This document shows positions 40,710 to 49,893 of a stretch of 64,000 nt of DNA, one piece after another. Positions within the stretch are counted from its first letter, which is position 1; each line of letters opens with the position of its first letter. The DNA lies in contig LWDI01000062.1 in NCBI GenBank assembly GCA_002083475.1, positions 8,324 to 72,323 on the forward strand. Reading direction: 5' to 3'. The position numbers and the translations under genes are program-made. Source of the stretch: Proteobacteria bacterium SG_bin5 (GTDB taxonomy: Bacteria > Pseudomonadota > Alphaproteobacteria > Sphingomonadales > Sphingomonadaceae). The notes under the pieces are model-generated. The model was not told the DNA's origin. It did no database searches and saw nothing but the letters and a program-made list of their open reading frames with translations.

Positions 40710-43700
40710 TCAGAAACGCTGGGTCACGCCGACGCGCATGTTGAAGCCGAGCGGCGAGGCGGTGAAGGGATCATAGTTGAAATCGAGCCGGGCGAAGGGC
40801 GGCTGTTCGTCGAGCATGTTCTGGAACGACACGAAGAAGGTCGATTTGGTTTCCTTGAGCGCCAGGCGATAAGTGAAATCGAGCGTCTTGAACGAGCCGA
40901 TATTCTGCCCCGCCGTCACCGCCGCCCCGGCGAGCGCGCCGGTGTTGGGGCCGAAGATCGCGGCGGTGCGCTGATCGGTATAGCCGTCGATATAGTTGAA
41001 CTGCAGCCGCCCGCTGTGCGGCCCGCGCTGGACGTCGAAATAAGCGAAGCCCTTCACTTGCGGCAGCGGATAAGCGGTCGTTTGGAAGTTGAGCTTGCCG
41101 ACCGCGTCGAACGCGGGCTGGACCAATATCCCTTCGACGAAAACGTCGCCGGTCTTATATTCCAGTACGTAAGTGCCGTTGCCACCCAACGCCAAGTCGA
41201 ACATACCCCAGCGCCACTTATACTCCGCTTGAAAATCAAGGCCCGACGTCGTCACGTTGGCGTTGTTCTGCAGGAAGGTACGCAGCCGCGTGACGTTGCC
41301 GATGCCGCAAATGCCGCCGCTGAAGTTGAAGCGGTCACGCAAGCGTTCATAGCCGGCTGTCATACAATTGGCGTTGCCGCTCGCGCCGAAAAGAGCATTG
41401 ACGATGCCGGCGACCGGCTCGGCCTCGATCGGCCCATTCACGTCGTAGCGGAAATAATCGACGCTGATGTTCAGCCCCGAATGGTTGATCAGGATGCCGC
41501 CGCCATAAGTGGTCGCGCTTTCGGGGTTGAGATTGGGGTTGCCGAGAATGTCGATGGCGCGGAACGAGGTGCCGATCACTTGCAGCGAGGTCACCTGACC
41601 GTCGAGATTCTGCGGTGGCGGCCCGCGGAAAGTGGTGCCGCCGCCCCCGCGCAGCGCGAGCCACGGCGTCACTTGCCACCGCACGCGCCCCTGCGGGTTG
41701 AAGGTCGAGCCGACGCGCCCGCCATAATCTTCATACCGCACCGAGAATTGCACGTTGAGCCGATCGGTGACGGGCGCCTGAAGCTCGCCGAACAGCGCGT
41801 AAATCTCGCCCTGGAAGCGCGTATTGCGGTTGGTGCCCAAGAAGCCGAGCGCGCCGGTTTGCTGCGCGCAAATCGCATTGGGGTTGACCGGCGAGCCCGG
41901 GCAGGGGTTCACCGCCAAATTGGCGTCGGCATTATAGCGCACCGCATAGGTATCGCGGCGATATTGCCCGCCCATCGCGAAGGAGAGCGCCCCGCCGGGT
42001 AGCCTGATCGGCGTCTTGCCGCTCAGCACCATATCGGCGCTCAGGTTGCTCGTGCGCGTGTCGCTGCGGCTGGTGCGGAAAAAATTGTCGATCGTCGGCA
42101 GATCGTTGATGAGCCCCGCGCCGGGAGTCAGGTTGAAACCGGCGGGCGCGCGGGTGCCGGCGAAATTGGCGTTGACTTGCCCCGTGACCGGATTGTTCGG
42201 GATCGCGGTCGAAAACGGGTTGAAATAGGTGCAGCCGTTGGTGCCCGCGAGCGCGGCGAGTTGCGTCTGGGTGAGCCCCGCGCGCGAGGCGCTGGTCGCG
42301 AAGGGGCAGTTCGGCCCGCCAAAGCCGGCGAGCGCGTTTTGCAGCAAGTCGCCGAACGTATCGGTCCCCTCGATCCCGCGATCATAGACCGAATAGACGA
42401 AGCCCGTCTCCAGCGTCAGATCGGGGCCGATATCGCCGGTCAGCCCGCCGCTGATCCGGGTGAGTTCGGACTGGCGCTGGCTGAACGCCGAGCCGCGGTC
42501 GTTGCCCGGCACCTGCTGGAACAAGGGGTTGCCGCCGAGCAGGAAGGGCCGGAACAGCACCGGGAAAGCGAGCGCGGGCGCGAGCGGCTGGCCGGCGGCG
42601 TTGGTAACGCAGCCCGCCGCGGCGCCGTAGAAGGCGCAATAATCGCGCAGCGCCGGGGCATAAGTCGGGACGGCGAACACCCCGGCGCCAGCGGCTTGCT
42701 GGATCGTCAGCGCGTTGTTGGCCGGCACCGTCGTCAGCGGCGAGGCGGCATAGCCCGAGGGCGGCAGCGTCGGCAGATAGCTCGGCGAGGTGGTGATCCG
42801 CGTCGAGGACGAGGCGTAGAGCGCGGAGAAATTGGCGGTCAGTCGGTCGGTGATCTCGATCTTGGTTTCGAGATAGGCCTGATACCGATCCTCGGGCTCG
42901 ACCAGATTGTCGAACTGGCCGAAATTGGTGAAGCAGCGATCGGTGGTCGAGCCCGGCAACGAGCGGAAGCCGCCCAAATTGGTGCAGCCCAAATCGCGCA
43001 CGAAGTTGAGCGTGCCGCCAAAGCCGAAATTGCCCGGGCTGCCGCCGCCCGTATAGCCGCCTTGCGGATTGTTCTGATAAGGCTGCACCGTGAAAGCGCG
43101 CTCGGTGGTGCGCAGTTCGGAGCGGCGCTGATAGCCGAACGCCGCCAGGAACTGCAGTGCGCCCTTCTTCATCCCATAGCTGACGCCGCCGGTATAATCG
43201 CCGTCCGACCCCGGGATGTAGCGATAAGTGCCCTCGACCTGGAAGCCGCGCTGCTCGCTGCGGGTGATGAAGTTCACCACGCCCGCGATCGCGTCCGAGC
43301 CGTAAGTCGCCGCCGCGCCGTCCTTCAGCACTTCGATGCGGCCGAGCGCCGCTTGCGGGATGAGGTTGATGTCGACCACCGGAATGCCGGTGCCGGCCTG
43401 CACGATCCGTCGGCCATTCAAAAGCACCAATGTGCGCTGCGGGCCGAGGCCGCGCAGGTTGACGCTCGCCACGCCCTCGGCGCCTTGCGAGCGCGAGTCG
43501 AACTGGTTGGCGTCACCGATCACGCCGTTCGAGCTCGGCAAATTCTTGATGAGATCGAGCGCGGTGGGCGCGCCGCGACGCTGGAGCTCGTCATAGCCGA
43601 TCACGTCGACCGGGAGCGCGGCATCCTCGGGCGTGCCGCGGATGAGCGTGCCGGTGACGACGACATCGGCCGTATCGGGCTCGGGGGCGACTTGCGTGGG

Positions 43701-43799
43701 GGCGTCGGCGCCAGGGGCGGTCTGCGCGGCGGCCGGAGTGACGAGCACCAACGCGAGCGCGGATGCACCGCACGCGCCGAGAAGCGTCGATTTCTGCAT
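40710..43799 (-). CDS. TonB-dependent receptor
   Basis: 1029-residue outer-membrane active transporter. Signal peptide (GACGASALALVLVTPAAAQ), TonB box region with DVVVTGTLIRG, plug domain with LIKNLPSSNGVIGDANQF, VNLRGLGPQRTLVLLNGRR and LKDGAAATYGSDAIAGVVNF, then a long beta-barrel and the C-terminal Phe (MRVGVTQRF) required for barrel insertion. The LNGRR and YGSDAIAGVVN motifs are those of the large receptors for organic substrates rather than siderophores. GGGAGAG lies before the ATG at 43799; a good promoter is upstream and a terminator downstream, so it is a single-gene transcript. Probably imports the substrate of the acyl-CoA pathway. Confidence 0.95.
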   Translation of the reverse strand: MQKSTLLGACGASALALVLVTPAAAQTAPGADAPTQVAPEPDTADVVVTGTLIRGTPEDAALPVDVIGYDELQRRGAPTALDLIKNLPSSNGVIGDANQFDSRSQGAEGVASVNLRGLGPQRTLVLLNGRRIVQAGTGIPVVDINLIPQAALGRIEVLKDGAAATYGSDAIAGVVNFITRSEQRGFQVEGTYRYIPGSDGDYTGGVSYGMKKGALQFLAAFGYQRRSELRTTERAFTVQPYQNNPQGGYTGGGSPGNFGFGGTLNFVRDLGCTNLGGFRSLPGSTTDRCFTNFGQFDNLVEPEDRYQAYLETKIEITDRLTANFSALYASSSTRITTSPSYLPTLPPSGYAASPLTTVPANNALTIQQAAGAGVFAVPTYAPALRDYCAFYGAAAGCVTNAAGQPLAPALAFPVLFRPFLLGGNPLFQQVPGNDRGSAFSQRQSELTRISGGLTGDIGPDLTLETGFVYSVYDRGIEGTDTFGDLLQNALAGFGGPNCPFATSASRAGLTQTQLAALAGTNGCTYFNPFSTAIPNNPVTGQVNANFAGTRAPAGFNLTPGAGLINDLPTIDNFFRTSRSDTRTSNLSADMVLSGKTPIRLPGGALSFAMGGQYRRDTYAVRYNADANLAVNPCPGSPVNPNAICAQQTGALGFLGTNRNTRFQGEIYALFGELQAPVTDRLNVQFSVRYEDYGGRVGSTFNPQGRVRWQVTPWLALRGGGGTTFRGPPPQNLDGQVTSLQVIGTSFRAIDILGNPNLNPESATTYGGGILINHSGLNISVDYFRYDVNGPIEAEPVAGIVNALFGASGNANCMTAGYERLRDRFNFSGGICGIGNVTRLRTFLQNNANVTTSGLDFQAEYKWRWGMFDLALGGNGTYVLEYKTGDVFVEGILVQPAFDAVGKLNFQTTAYPLPQVKGFAYFDVQRGPHSGRLQFNYIDGYTDQRTAAIFGPNTGALAGAAVTAGQNIGSFKTLDFTYRLALKETKSTFFVSFQNMLDEQPPFARLDFNYDPFTASPLGFNMRVGVTQRF

Positions 43800-43851
43800 C
43801 AATCTCTCCCATCTGAGCCGGGCCACTCGCGGGCACCGTATCCTATCCTCG

Positions 43852-43880
43852 AATAAACATCGGGCAGGCGTTGGCGTCAA
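43852..43880 (-). promoter_or_regulatory. Sigma70-type promoter for the TonB-dependent receptor gene
   Basis: On the minus strand TTGACG (43880-43875), a 17-base spacer, and TTTATT (43857-43852), about 52 bases before the start codon. One of few near-consensus promoters in the window. Confidence 0.55.
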
Positions 43881-44328
43881 GCAAAACGCGCGTTGCAAAA
43901 CGCTACGTTTCTCCGGGTCGGACCAGGGGCGGTCGGATCGGAGCTATGCAACGCTCGCTGAACGATTTTTCGAAAGCCACGGCGGCGCCGAAAAAAGACG
44001 CGGGCAGCGAAAGCGCATCCGGCGCGGACGAATGGCCCGCTTCGAGCCGCACGATGTGCGTCGGTAAAAGCGCCCGTCCTTCAAATCACGCGCGCCGTCC
44101 ACCCGGAAATACCCTAGGTCAACTTCCGGCCCGAACTGGGGCCTGCCGCCTGGCGACTTAGGAAGAAGCAGCGGGACCCCGGCTCGAGGCCGGGGTCCCG
44201 CGTGAATTAGCTGGCGAACCCCGTGCACGATCCATTGGTCGCCCCGGCGAAGGCCAGGGCCTTTGTGAACGGTGGCGCACCGATCGCGCCGGGCGCCCAA
44301 GTCGGTCGGCGCCGAGCCCCCACGCCAC
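43881..44328. other. Intergenic stretch with one perfect hairpin
   Basis: No convincing gene: open frames are short and lack ribosome sites and codon bias. The one clear element is 44171-44201, a perfect 13-bp hairpin (GCGGGACCCCGGC / GCCGGGGTCCCGC, loop TCGAG) without a T-run; it lies about 130 bases past the end of the minus-strand acyl-CoA dehydrogenase gene and could stabilise or end its message. Confidence 0.5.
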
Positions 44329-45390
44329 TCAATAACCGTTCAACCGCGCGAACCGCTCGCGGTGATAAGCGGCATTGCCCCACATCGCCTCGAGCACCGC
44401 CGAACGCTTGATGTAAAAGCCCGCGTCATGCTCGTCGGTCATGCCGATGCCGCCGTGGAGCTGGATCATCTCGCGGCTCACCAATTTGGCGGTGTCGCTT
44501 GCGATCGCCTTGGCGAGGCTCACCGCCTGGTCGAGATCCGACCGGCCCGCGTCGATCGCCTCGAACGCGCCCTCGACCGCCGAGCGCATCAGCTCGATTT
44601 CGGTGAACATCTTCGCCATCCGGTGCTGCAGCGCCTGGAAGCTGGCGAGCGGCTGGCCGAACTGGACGCGCGTCTTGAGATAATCATTCGTCGTCTCGAA
44701 CGCCTGGGTCGCGAGCCCGAGCATTTCGGCGCATACCGCCGCCGTCGCCCGGTCGATGATCGGCTGGGTGGCGACGCTGAGCTTCTCGGCGGGCGCGGCG
44801 TCGAAGCGCACTTCGGCATGGCTGCGCGAATCCGCCATCCGGCGCGGCGCGCGCGCGACCCCTTCGTCGCCCGCCACGAGATAAAGGCCGTCGGTCGCGG
44901 CGACGACGAACAGCCCGGCGCTATCGCCTTCGGCGACGAACGCCTTGGTGCCGCTCAGCTTGCCGTCCTCGACGCGCGTCGCGATCCGGCTCGGGTCGTG
45001 GACCGGGCCTTCGTCGACCGCGAGCGTCGCGATCAGCGCGCCGCTCGCGATCTGGGGCAGATAGCGCGCCTTGGCGTCGTCCGAACCGCCGAGCACGATC
45101 GCGCTCGCCGCCGCGGCACTCGCCGCGAGCGGGGTGGCGACCAGATTGCGCCCCAATTGTTCGAGCACCAACCCGAGCGACAAATAGCCGAAGTCGCTGC
45201 CGCCGAAACTTTCCGGGATCACGATGCCCGCCAGCCCCATTTCGGCGAGCTTGCCCCAGGCGGCGCGATCGAAGCCTTCGCTCACCCCCGCATTGCGCAA
45301 TTTGCGGAACGCGGTGACGGGCGATTCATTGTCCGCCCATTCGCGCACCATGTCGCGCAGCATCACTTGTTCGTCGTTCAGCACCGCCAT
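44329..45390 (-). CDS. Acyl-CoA dehydrogenase, beta-type subunit
   Basis: 353 residues. N-terminal MAVLNDEQVMLRDMVREWAD, IPESFGGSDFGYLSLGLVLE, then KTRVQFGQPLASFQALQHRMAKMF and IQLHGGIGMTDEHDAGFYIKR. The FAD loop is replaced by LAVDEGPVHDP, as in the beta-type at 27907-29034. ATG at 45390 chosen over GTG at 45393. It is downstream of the alpha-type gene (45490-46704) with about 100 bases between, so the pair could form an alpha2-beta2 enzyme. Confidence 0.88.
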   Translation of the reverse strand: MAVLNDEQVMLRDMVREWADNESPVTAFRKLRNAGVSEGFDRAAWGKLAEMGLAGIVIPESFGGSDFGYLSLGLVLEQLGRNLVATPLAASAAAASAIVLGGSDDAKARYLPQIASGALIATLAVDEGPVHDPSRIATRVEDGKLSGTKAFVAEGDSAGLFVVAATDGLYLVAGDEGVARAPRRMADSRSHAEVRFDAAPAEKLSVATQPIIDRATAAVCAEMLGLATQAFETTNDYLKTRVQFGQPLASFQALQHRMAKMFTEIELMRSAVEGAFEAIDAGRSDLDQAVSLAKAIASDTAKLVSREMIQLHGGIGMTDEHDAGFYIKRSAVLEAMWGNAAYHRERFARLNGY

Positions 45391-45489
45391 CACGCGCCCT
45401 CTCGATTGCTGGGGAAGGACGGGCGGCGGTCTTGCCCGCCGCCGCCTGCGCCCCCCTCTCCTCCCGCGCCCCCTAGGGGGCCGGCCAAA

Positions 45490-46704
45490 CTATTGGTGAT
45501 CGAGCATCCCGAGGATGCGCTTGGCGATCACATTGTTCTGGATTTCGGTCGATCCGCCATAGATCGACACCGCCTTGCCCCACAGCCAGGTGCGGGTTTG
45601 GGTGAGTTCGGCCTCGCTGAACCCCTCGCCCTCCCAGCCGAGCCCGGCCATGCCCATGATCTCGATCGCGAGTTCGGCACGGTCCTGCGTCAGCCGCGCG
45701 CCGACATTCTTCATGATCGAACTCGCCGCCGACGGCCCCTGGTTCGATTTGGCCTCGAGCGCGGCGCGGCGCAGCGTGAGCATGAACGCGCGCTGGTCCA
45801 TTTCATGGCGGACCAGGCGCATCCGCAGATCCTGGTCGGCGACCTGGCCATTGTCATTGGCGCCGCGATATTCCTTGGCGAGCTGGCTGAGCGGCTTGCC
45901 CGCGAACAGCCGCCCGGCGTTCGACCCGCCGCCCGAAAGCGAGGTGCGTTCGTGCTGGAGCAACCGCTTGCCGATCGTCCACCCTTGCCCCGGCGCGCCG
46001 ACCAGATTTTCCTTAGGCACGACGACGTTGGTGAAGAAGGTTTCGCAGAACGGCGATTGGCCGCTGATCATCCGGATCGGCCGCACCTCGACGCCCGGCG
46101 ACTTCATGTCGATCAGCAGGAAGCTGATGCCTTCGTGCTTCTTGCTCTTGTCGGTGCGGACCAAAGCGAAACATTTGTCGGCCCATTGGCCGCCGCTCGT
46201 CCAGGTCTTCTGTCCGTTGACCAGATAATGATCGCCCTTGTCCTCGGCGAAGGTCTGCAGCGACGCAAGGTCCGACCCCGCGCCCGGCTCCGAATAGCCC
46301 TGGCACCAGCGCACTTCGCCCTTGGCGATGGCGGGGATATGTTCGAGCTTTTGCGCCTCGCTGCCATATTCGAGCAGCGTCGGGCCGAACATCATCACCC
46401 CCATGCCGCCGATCGGGTTCCACGCGCCGACGCGCGCCATTTCCTCCTGGAGCACACGCGCCTCGGCGCGCGAGAGGCCGCCGCCGCCATATTGGGCGGG
46501 CCAGGTCGGCACGCCCCAGCCCTTTTCACCCATCGCCTTTTGCCAGCGCGCTTCGTCCTCGCTCGGGCTGTGCGGCCCCTCCAGCGTGGCGAGCGCATTG
46601 TCCTTGCCCTTCAACGCGGGCGGGAAATTCTCGGCGAGCCAGGCGCGCGCCTCGGCGCGGAAATCGTCGAGCGTTCGGGCTTCGAGTTCGGGCGCGGTGG
46701 CCAT
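45490..46704 (-). CDS. Acyl-CoA dehydrogenase, alpha-type subunit
   Basis: 404 residues. GYSEPGAGSDLASLQTFAE is the FAD signature, GQKTWTSGGQWADKCF and ISGQSPFCETFFTNVVVP follow, and SIYGGSTEIQNNVIAKRILG ends the protein, with Gly where medium-chain enzymes have the catalytic Glu. WPAQYGGGGLSRAEARVLQEE is shared with the alpha-type enzyme at 26605-27786, to which it is similar overall. ATG at 46704 has AAGGAT upstream and starts the conserved part; an ATG at 46755 would add 17 residues. First gene of a two-gene transcript. Confidence 0.9.
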   Translation of the reverse strand: MATAPELEARTLDDFRAEARAWLAENFPPALKGKDNALATLEGPHSPSEDEARWQKAMGEKGWGVPTWPAQYGGGGLSRAEARVLQEEMARVGAWNPIGGMGVMMFGPTLLEYGSEAQKLEHIPAIAKGEVRWCQGYSEPGAGSDLASLQTFAEDKGDHYLVNGQKTWTSGGQWADKCFALVRTDKSKKHEGISFLLIDMKSPGVEVRPIRMISGQSPFCETFFTNVVVPKENLVGAPGQGWTIGKRLLQHERTSLSGGGSNAGRLFAGKPLSQLAKEYRGANDNGQVADQDLRMRLVRHEMDQRAFMLTLRRAALEAKSNQGPSAASSIMKNVGARLTQDRAELAIEIMGMAGLGWEGEGFSEAELTQTRTWLWGKAVSIYGGSTEIQNNVIAKRILGMLDHQ

Positions 46705-46845
46705 GGCGTCTATCCTTGCCGATACGAATCTGAAGATCGGGTATGGCAATGGCATAGCGCGTGCCCCTTGCCAAGAGGCGCGCCAGAGAGACCTGGCGCT
46801 CGCACGCCAGGCTGCTAGGCTGGCATGGGGAAAAGGGGGAAGCGC

Positions 46846-48078
46846 ATGGCCACCAGTGATCGCGCCGTGCCGATCGTGCTCGCGGCGGTTCTAATCGACA
46901 CGATCGGATTCGGCATCGTCATCCCGGTGCTGCCGCAGCTGATCCTGCGGCTGAGCCACGCGTCGCTCGCCGAGGCGACGCGGATCGGCGGCTATATGCT
47001 GATCGCGTTCGCCGCCGCGCAATTCCTCGCCGGGCCGGTGATCGGCAATTTGGGGGATCGGTACGGCAGGCGGCCCGTGATCCTGGCGTGCATGCTGGCG
47101 TTCGGAGTCGACTATGCGCTGATGGCCTTCGCGCCCTCGATCGGCTGGTTGTTCCTGGGGCGCGTGATCGCGGGGGTGACGGGCGCGATCTATGGCCCCG
47201 CCAACGCCGTGCTCGCCGACGTCACCCCGCCCGAGCAGCGCGGCGCGCGCTTCGGGGTGATGGGGGCGATGTTCGGGCTCGGCTTCATCCTGGGGCCGGC
47301 GCTGGGCGGGCTGCTCGCCGGGATCGATCCGCGCGCGCCGTTCCTCGCGGCGGCGGGGATCGCGCTGGCCAACGCGTTGTGGATCGCGCTGCTGCTGCCC
47401 GAAACGCTCGCGCCCGAAAACCGCCGCGCGTTCGACTGGCGGCGCGCCAATGCGCTCGGCGCCTTCGCGCCGCTCGCCAAAGCGGGGGGCGCGGCGCCGC
47501 TGATCCTGGCGGTGCTCGTCTGGCAGCTCGCGCATATGGCTTATCCCGCGAGCTGGGCCTTTTGGGCGAAGATCCGCTTCAATTGGAGCGAGGACCAGAT
47601 CGGCTGGTCGCTCGCCGCCTCGGGCGCGGTGATGATCGTGACGCAAGCCCTCGTCACCAAGCGCGCGATCGCGTGGCTGGGGGAGGCGCGCGCGATGCTG
47701 ATCGGCATCACTGTCGGCACTTTGTCGTTCGCCGCTTATGCGCTGATCCCGAGCCCCGGGCTGGTTTATGCGGTGATCGCGCTCGGCTTCGCGCAGTGGT
47801 TCGTCTTTCCCGCGAGCAACGCCTTGCTCTCGCGGCTGGTCGACGCGCGCAACCAAGGCGCGCTCCAAGGCGGGATGGCGAGCGTCGGCAGCGTCGCGCA
47901 GGTCTTGGGGCCGCTGCTGATGACACAGGCGCTGGCGGCGGGTGACGAGGCGGGCTTCCCCGGCGCCGCCTTCGCGCTCGCGGCGGGACTGGGGGTGATC
48001 GCGATGCTGATCATCGCGCGTTTCGTGCTACCGCGCTTGTCGCGCGCGGTTGCGCCGCCCGATCGCGCCCCCATCTAA
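46846..48078 (+). CDS. MFS transporter, TetA-like drug exporter family
   Basis: 410 residues, 12 spans. VLIDTIGFGIVIPVLPQLI is the span-1 motif of the TetA/TCR group, GNLGDRYGRRPVILACM the loop 2-3 motif, and FGLGFILGPALGGLLAG the antiporter motif C of span 5. Long homologues in sphingomonads are annotated as tetracycline-type exporters, though resistance cannot be assumed. ATG at 46846 has AAAGGGGGAAG upstream. Divergent from the acyl-CoA dehydrogenase pair; followed by a glutathione transferase gene. Confidence 0.87.
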   Translation: MATSDRAVPIVLAAVLIDTIGFGIVIPVLPQLILRLSHASLAEATRIGGYMLIAFAAAQFLAGPVIGNLGDRYGRRPVILACMLAFGVDYALMAFAPSIGWLFLGRVIAGVTGAIYGPANAVLADVTPPEQRGARFGVMGAMFGLGFILGPALGGLLAGIDPRAPFLAAAGIALANALWIALLLPETLAPENRRAFDWRRANALGAFAPLAKAGGAAPLILAVLVWQLAHMAYPASWAFWAKIRFNWSEDQIGWSLAASGAVMIVTQALVTKRAIAWLGEARAMLIGITVGTLSFAAYALIPSPGLVYAVIALGFAQWFVFPASNALLSRLVDARNQGALQGGMASVGSVAQVLGPLLMTQALAAGDEAGFPGAAFALAAGLGVIAMLIIARFVLPRLSRAVAPPDRAPI

Positions 48079-48106
48079 GCGCTGCATTCGCAACGAAAGG
48101 CGCGCC

Positions 48107-48805
48107 ATGATCGAACTCTTCTATTGGCCCACCCCCAATGGCCACAAGATCACGCTGTTCCTGGAAGAAGCCGGCGTCGATTATCGCATCACCCCGGTGA
48201 ACATCGGCGCGGGCGATCAGTTCAAGCCCGATTTCCTGAAGATCGCCCCCAACAACCGCATGCCCGCGATCATCGATCATGCCCCCGCCGATGGCGGCGA
48301 GCCGATCAGCGTCTTCGAATCGGGCGCGATCCTCCAATATCTGGCCGAGAAGACGGGCAAATTCCTGCCGAGCGACGTTCGCGGCAAATATAAGGTGCTC
48401 GAATGGCTCGCCTGGCAGGTCGGCGGCCTGGGGCCGATGGCGGGGCAGAATCATCATTTCAGCCGCTATGCGCCCGAGCCGATCGACTATGCGATCAAGC
48501 GCTATGTCAACGAAACCAACCGGCTTTACGGCGTGCTGAACAAGGCGCTCGACGGCCGCGACTTCATCGCCGGCGATTATTCGATCGCCGATATGGCGGC
48601 CTATCCCTGGATCGTGCCCTATGAGGCGCAGAGCCAGAAGCTCGAGGATTTCCCGAACCTCCAGCGCTGGTTCGAAGCGATCAAGGCGCGCCCGGCGACG
48701 ATCGAGGCCTATGCCAAGGGCAAGGCGGTGAGCGAACAGCCGGTGATGACCGAGGAAGCCAAGAAAATGCTGTTCGGGCAGACGGCGGCCAACCAGCCGG
48801 CCTAA
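48107..48805 (+). CDS. Glutathione S-transferase family protein (YghU/YfcG-like)
   Basis: 232 residues. N-terminal thioredoxin-fold domain with MIELFYWPTPNGHKITLFLEE, NNRMPAIID with the cis-Pro, and FESGAILQYLAEKTG for glutathione binding; helical C-terminal domain with DFIAGDYSIADMAAYPWIV. TPNGxK in place of a Tyr or Cys active site is the mark of nu-class YghU/YfcG proteins, which act as disulfide reductases with two glutathiones. Begins 28 bases after the MFS gene and may be co-transcribed. Confidence 0.9.
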   Translation: MIELFYWPTPNGHKITLFLEEAGVDYRITPVNIGAGDQFKPDFLKIAPNNRMPAIIDHAPADGGEPISVFESGAILQYLAEKTGKFLPSDVRGKYKVLEWLAWQVGGLGPMAGQNHHFSRYAPEPIDYAIKRYVNETNRLYGVLNKALDGRDFIAGDYSIADMAAYPWIVPYEAQSQKLEDFPNLQRWFEAIKARPATIEAYAKGKAVSEQPVMTEEAKKMLFGQTAANQPA

Positions 48806-48811
48806 ACGCCG

Positions 48812-49798
48812 CTAATTCTTCTCCAGCAGCGACACGGCGGGCCGGCCGACCGGCTGGCTCGCCGCTTTGGGCGCGCGCGCGTCGAGCACCGCCAGCCACG
48901 CCTTGGCGCGCTCGCCGATCAGCATTTGCGGCAGCGAGGGGGTGAGCTTGCCCTGCGCCTCCCACCGCCCGATCAGCGCGGCGGCTTCCTTGCCGGCGGC
49001 GTCGAGCGACTGCGGCTTGCGCAGCGCCTGGTTGATCAGCGCATCGCCGAAAAAGGTCCAGTCGCTATCCGCCTGGCACCCGAAGGAGGTGCGATCGCCG
49101 CTCGAGGCGGTGAGGATGGCGGTATCGCCGGTCGCGAGCGCGGGGACGAAAATGCCCGAGAAGCACGCGCTCACCATCAACAGCCGCCGCTTGATCCTGA
49201 GCGCATCGAGCAGCGCGTCGAGCCGCGCCGGGCTCACCACGCCCCAGCCTTCGTCGCCATAATTATAAACCAGGCCAAAGGGCGCGCCATGGCTGGTGGT
49301 GTAGAGGATGAGCACGTCTTCTTGGCGGTCGATTAGCTCGGCGACGCGCGCGAGCGCCATGTCGAGATGCGCGGGCGAGCCGCGGGGCAAGGTCGCGCCG
49401 CCGCGCCCGTCCGGCCCCGCGAGCGTGATCGTCCGCCCTTGCGCGCCATAACGCTGGGCGAGCACCCGCCCCGCCTCGCGTGCCTCGCGCGCGAACACCC
49501 CATCGCTATCGAGCGCGACCGCGATCACATAGGCATCGACCTGCCCCTTGCGCTGCGGCTGGAGCGCGGCGAGCTGTGCCTGGAGCAGTCGCGCCTCGGC
49601 GAGTTCCTGCGCCGCATCGCGGTGATGCTCCACCGTCGCGCCGCCGGCCGCGTAAAAGGCGCCTTGCTCGGGCGTGACCCCGTTGAAGAAGGGCGGCGGC
49701 GCGCCATGCTTGGGCGGCTCGGCGGCGCGCTGCGCGGGCGTGGGGCCGGCGAGGAACGCGAGCGCAGCGGCGAGGATCGGGAGATGAGGTCGGGCCAT
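48812..49798 (-). CDS. C13 family (legumain-like) cysteine peptidase, exported
   Basis: 328 residues. Signal peptide HLPILAAALAFLAGPTPAQ, then a caspase-like fold with AYVIAVALDSDGVFAREA, the catalytic His170 in LILYTTSHGAPFG and Cys212 in LLMVSACFSGIFVP, followed by ILTASSGDRTSFGC, the usual pattern of the bacterial C13 peptidase family. Substrate unknown; legumains cut after Asn or Asp, which is not assured here. Convergent with the glutathione transferase gene and divergent from brnT. Periplasmic location is inferred from the signal peptide. Confidence 0.85.
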   Translation of the reverse strand: MARPHLPILAAALAFLAGPTPAQRAAEPPKHGAPPPFFNGVTPEQGAFYAAGGATVEHHRDAAQELAEARLLQAQLAALQPQRKGQVDAYVIAVALDSDGVFAREAREAGRVLAQRYGAQGRTITLAGPDGRGGATLPRGSPAHLDMALARVAELIDRQEDVLILYTTSHGAPFGLVYNYGDEGWGVVSPARLDALLDALRIKRRLLMVSACFSGIFVPALATGDTAILTASSGDRTSFGCQADSDWTFFGDALINQALRKPQSLDAAGKEAAALIGRWEAQGKLTPSLPQMLIGERAKAWLAVLDARAPKAASQPVGRPAVSLLEKN

Positions 49799-49893
49799 CG
49801 CCCGGTCGTCACGCGGGGCGCGCCCGGCTGTCAACGGGGAAAAGCGAGACAAAAGCGATACAAGGGCGAGGGCATCTGCTATGTTCGGCGGCG

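Noticed and set aside
43881..44328. Short open frames in the gap after the TonB-dependent receptor promoter
   Set aside because: No ribosome binding site, codon bias or recognisable motif; they overlap the receptor promoter and a hairpin.
44272..46818. 848-codon plus-strand open frame opposite two acyl-CoA dehydrogenase genes
   Set aside because: Spans both genes and their gap in antisense; composition is typical of a shadow frame and no family motif is present.
46846..48078. Tetracycline resistance determinant
   Set aside because: Only general TetA/TCR family motifs are visible and no TetR regulator is adjacent; such exporters are common chromosomal genes, so resistance is not claimed.
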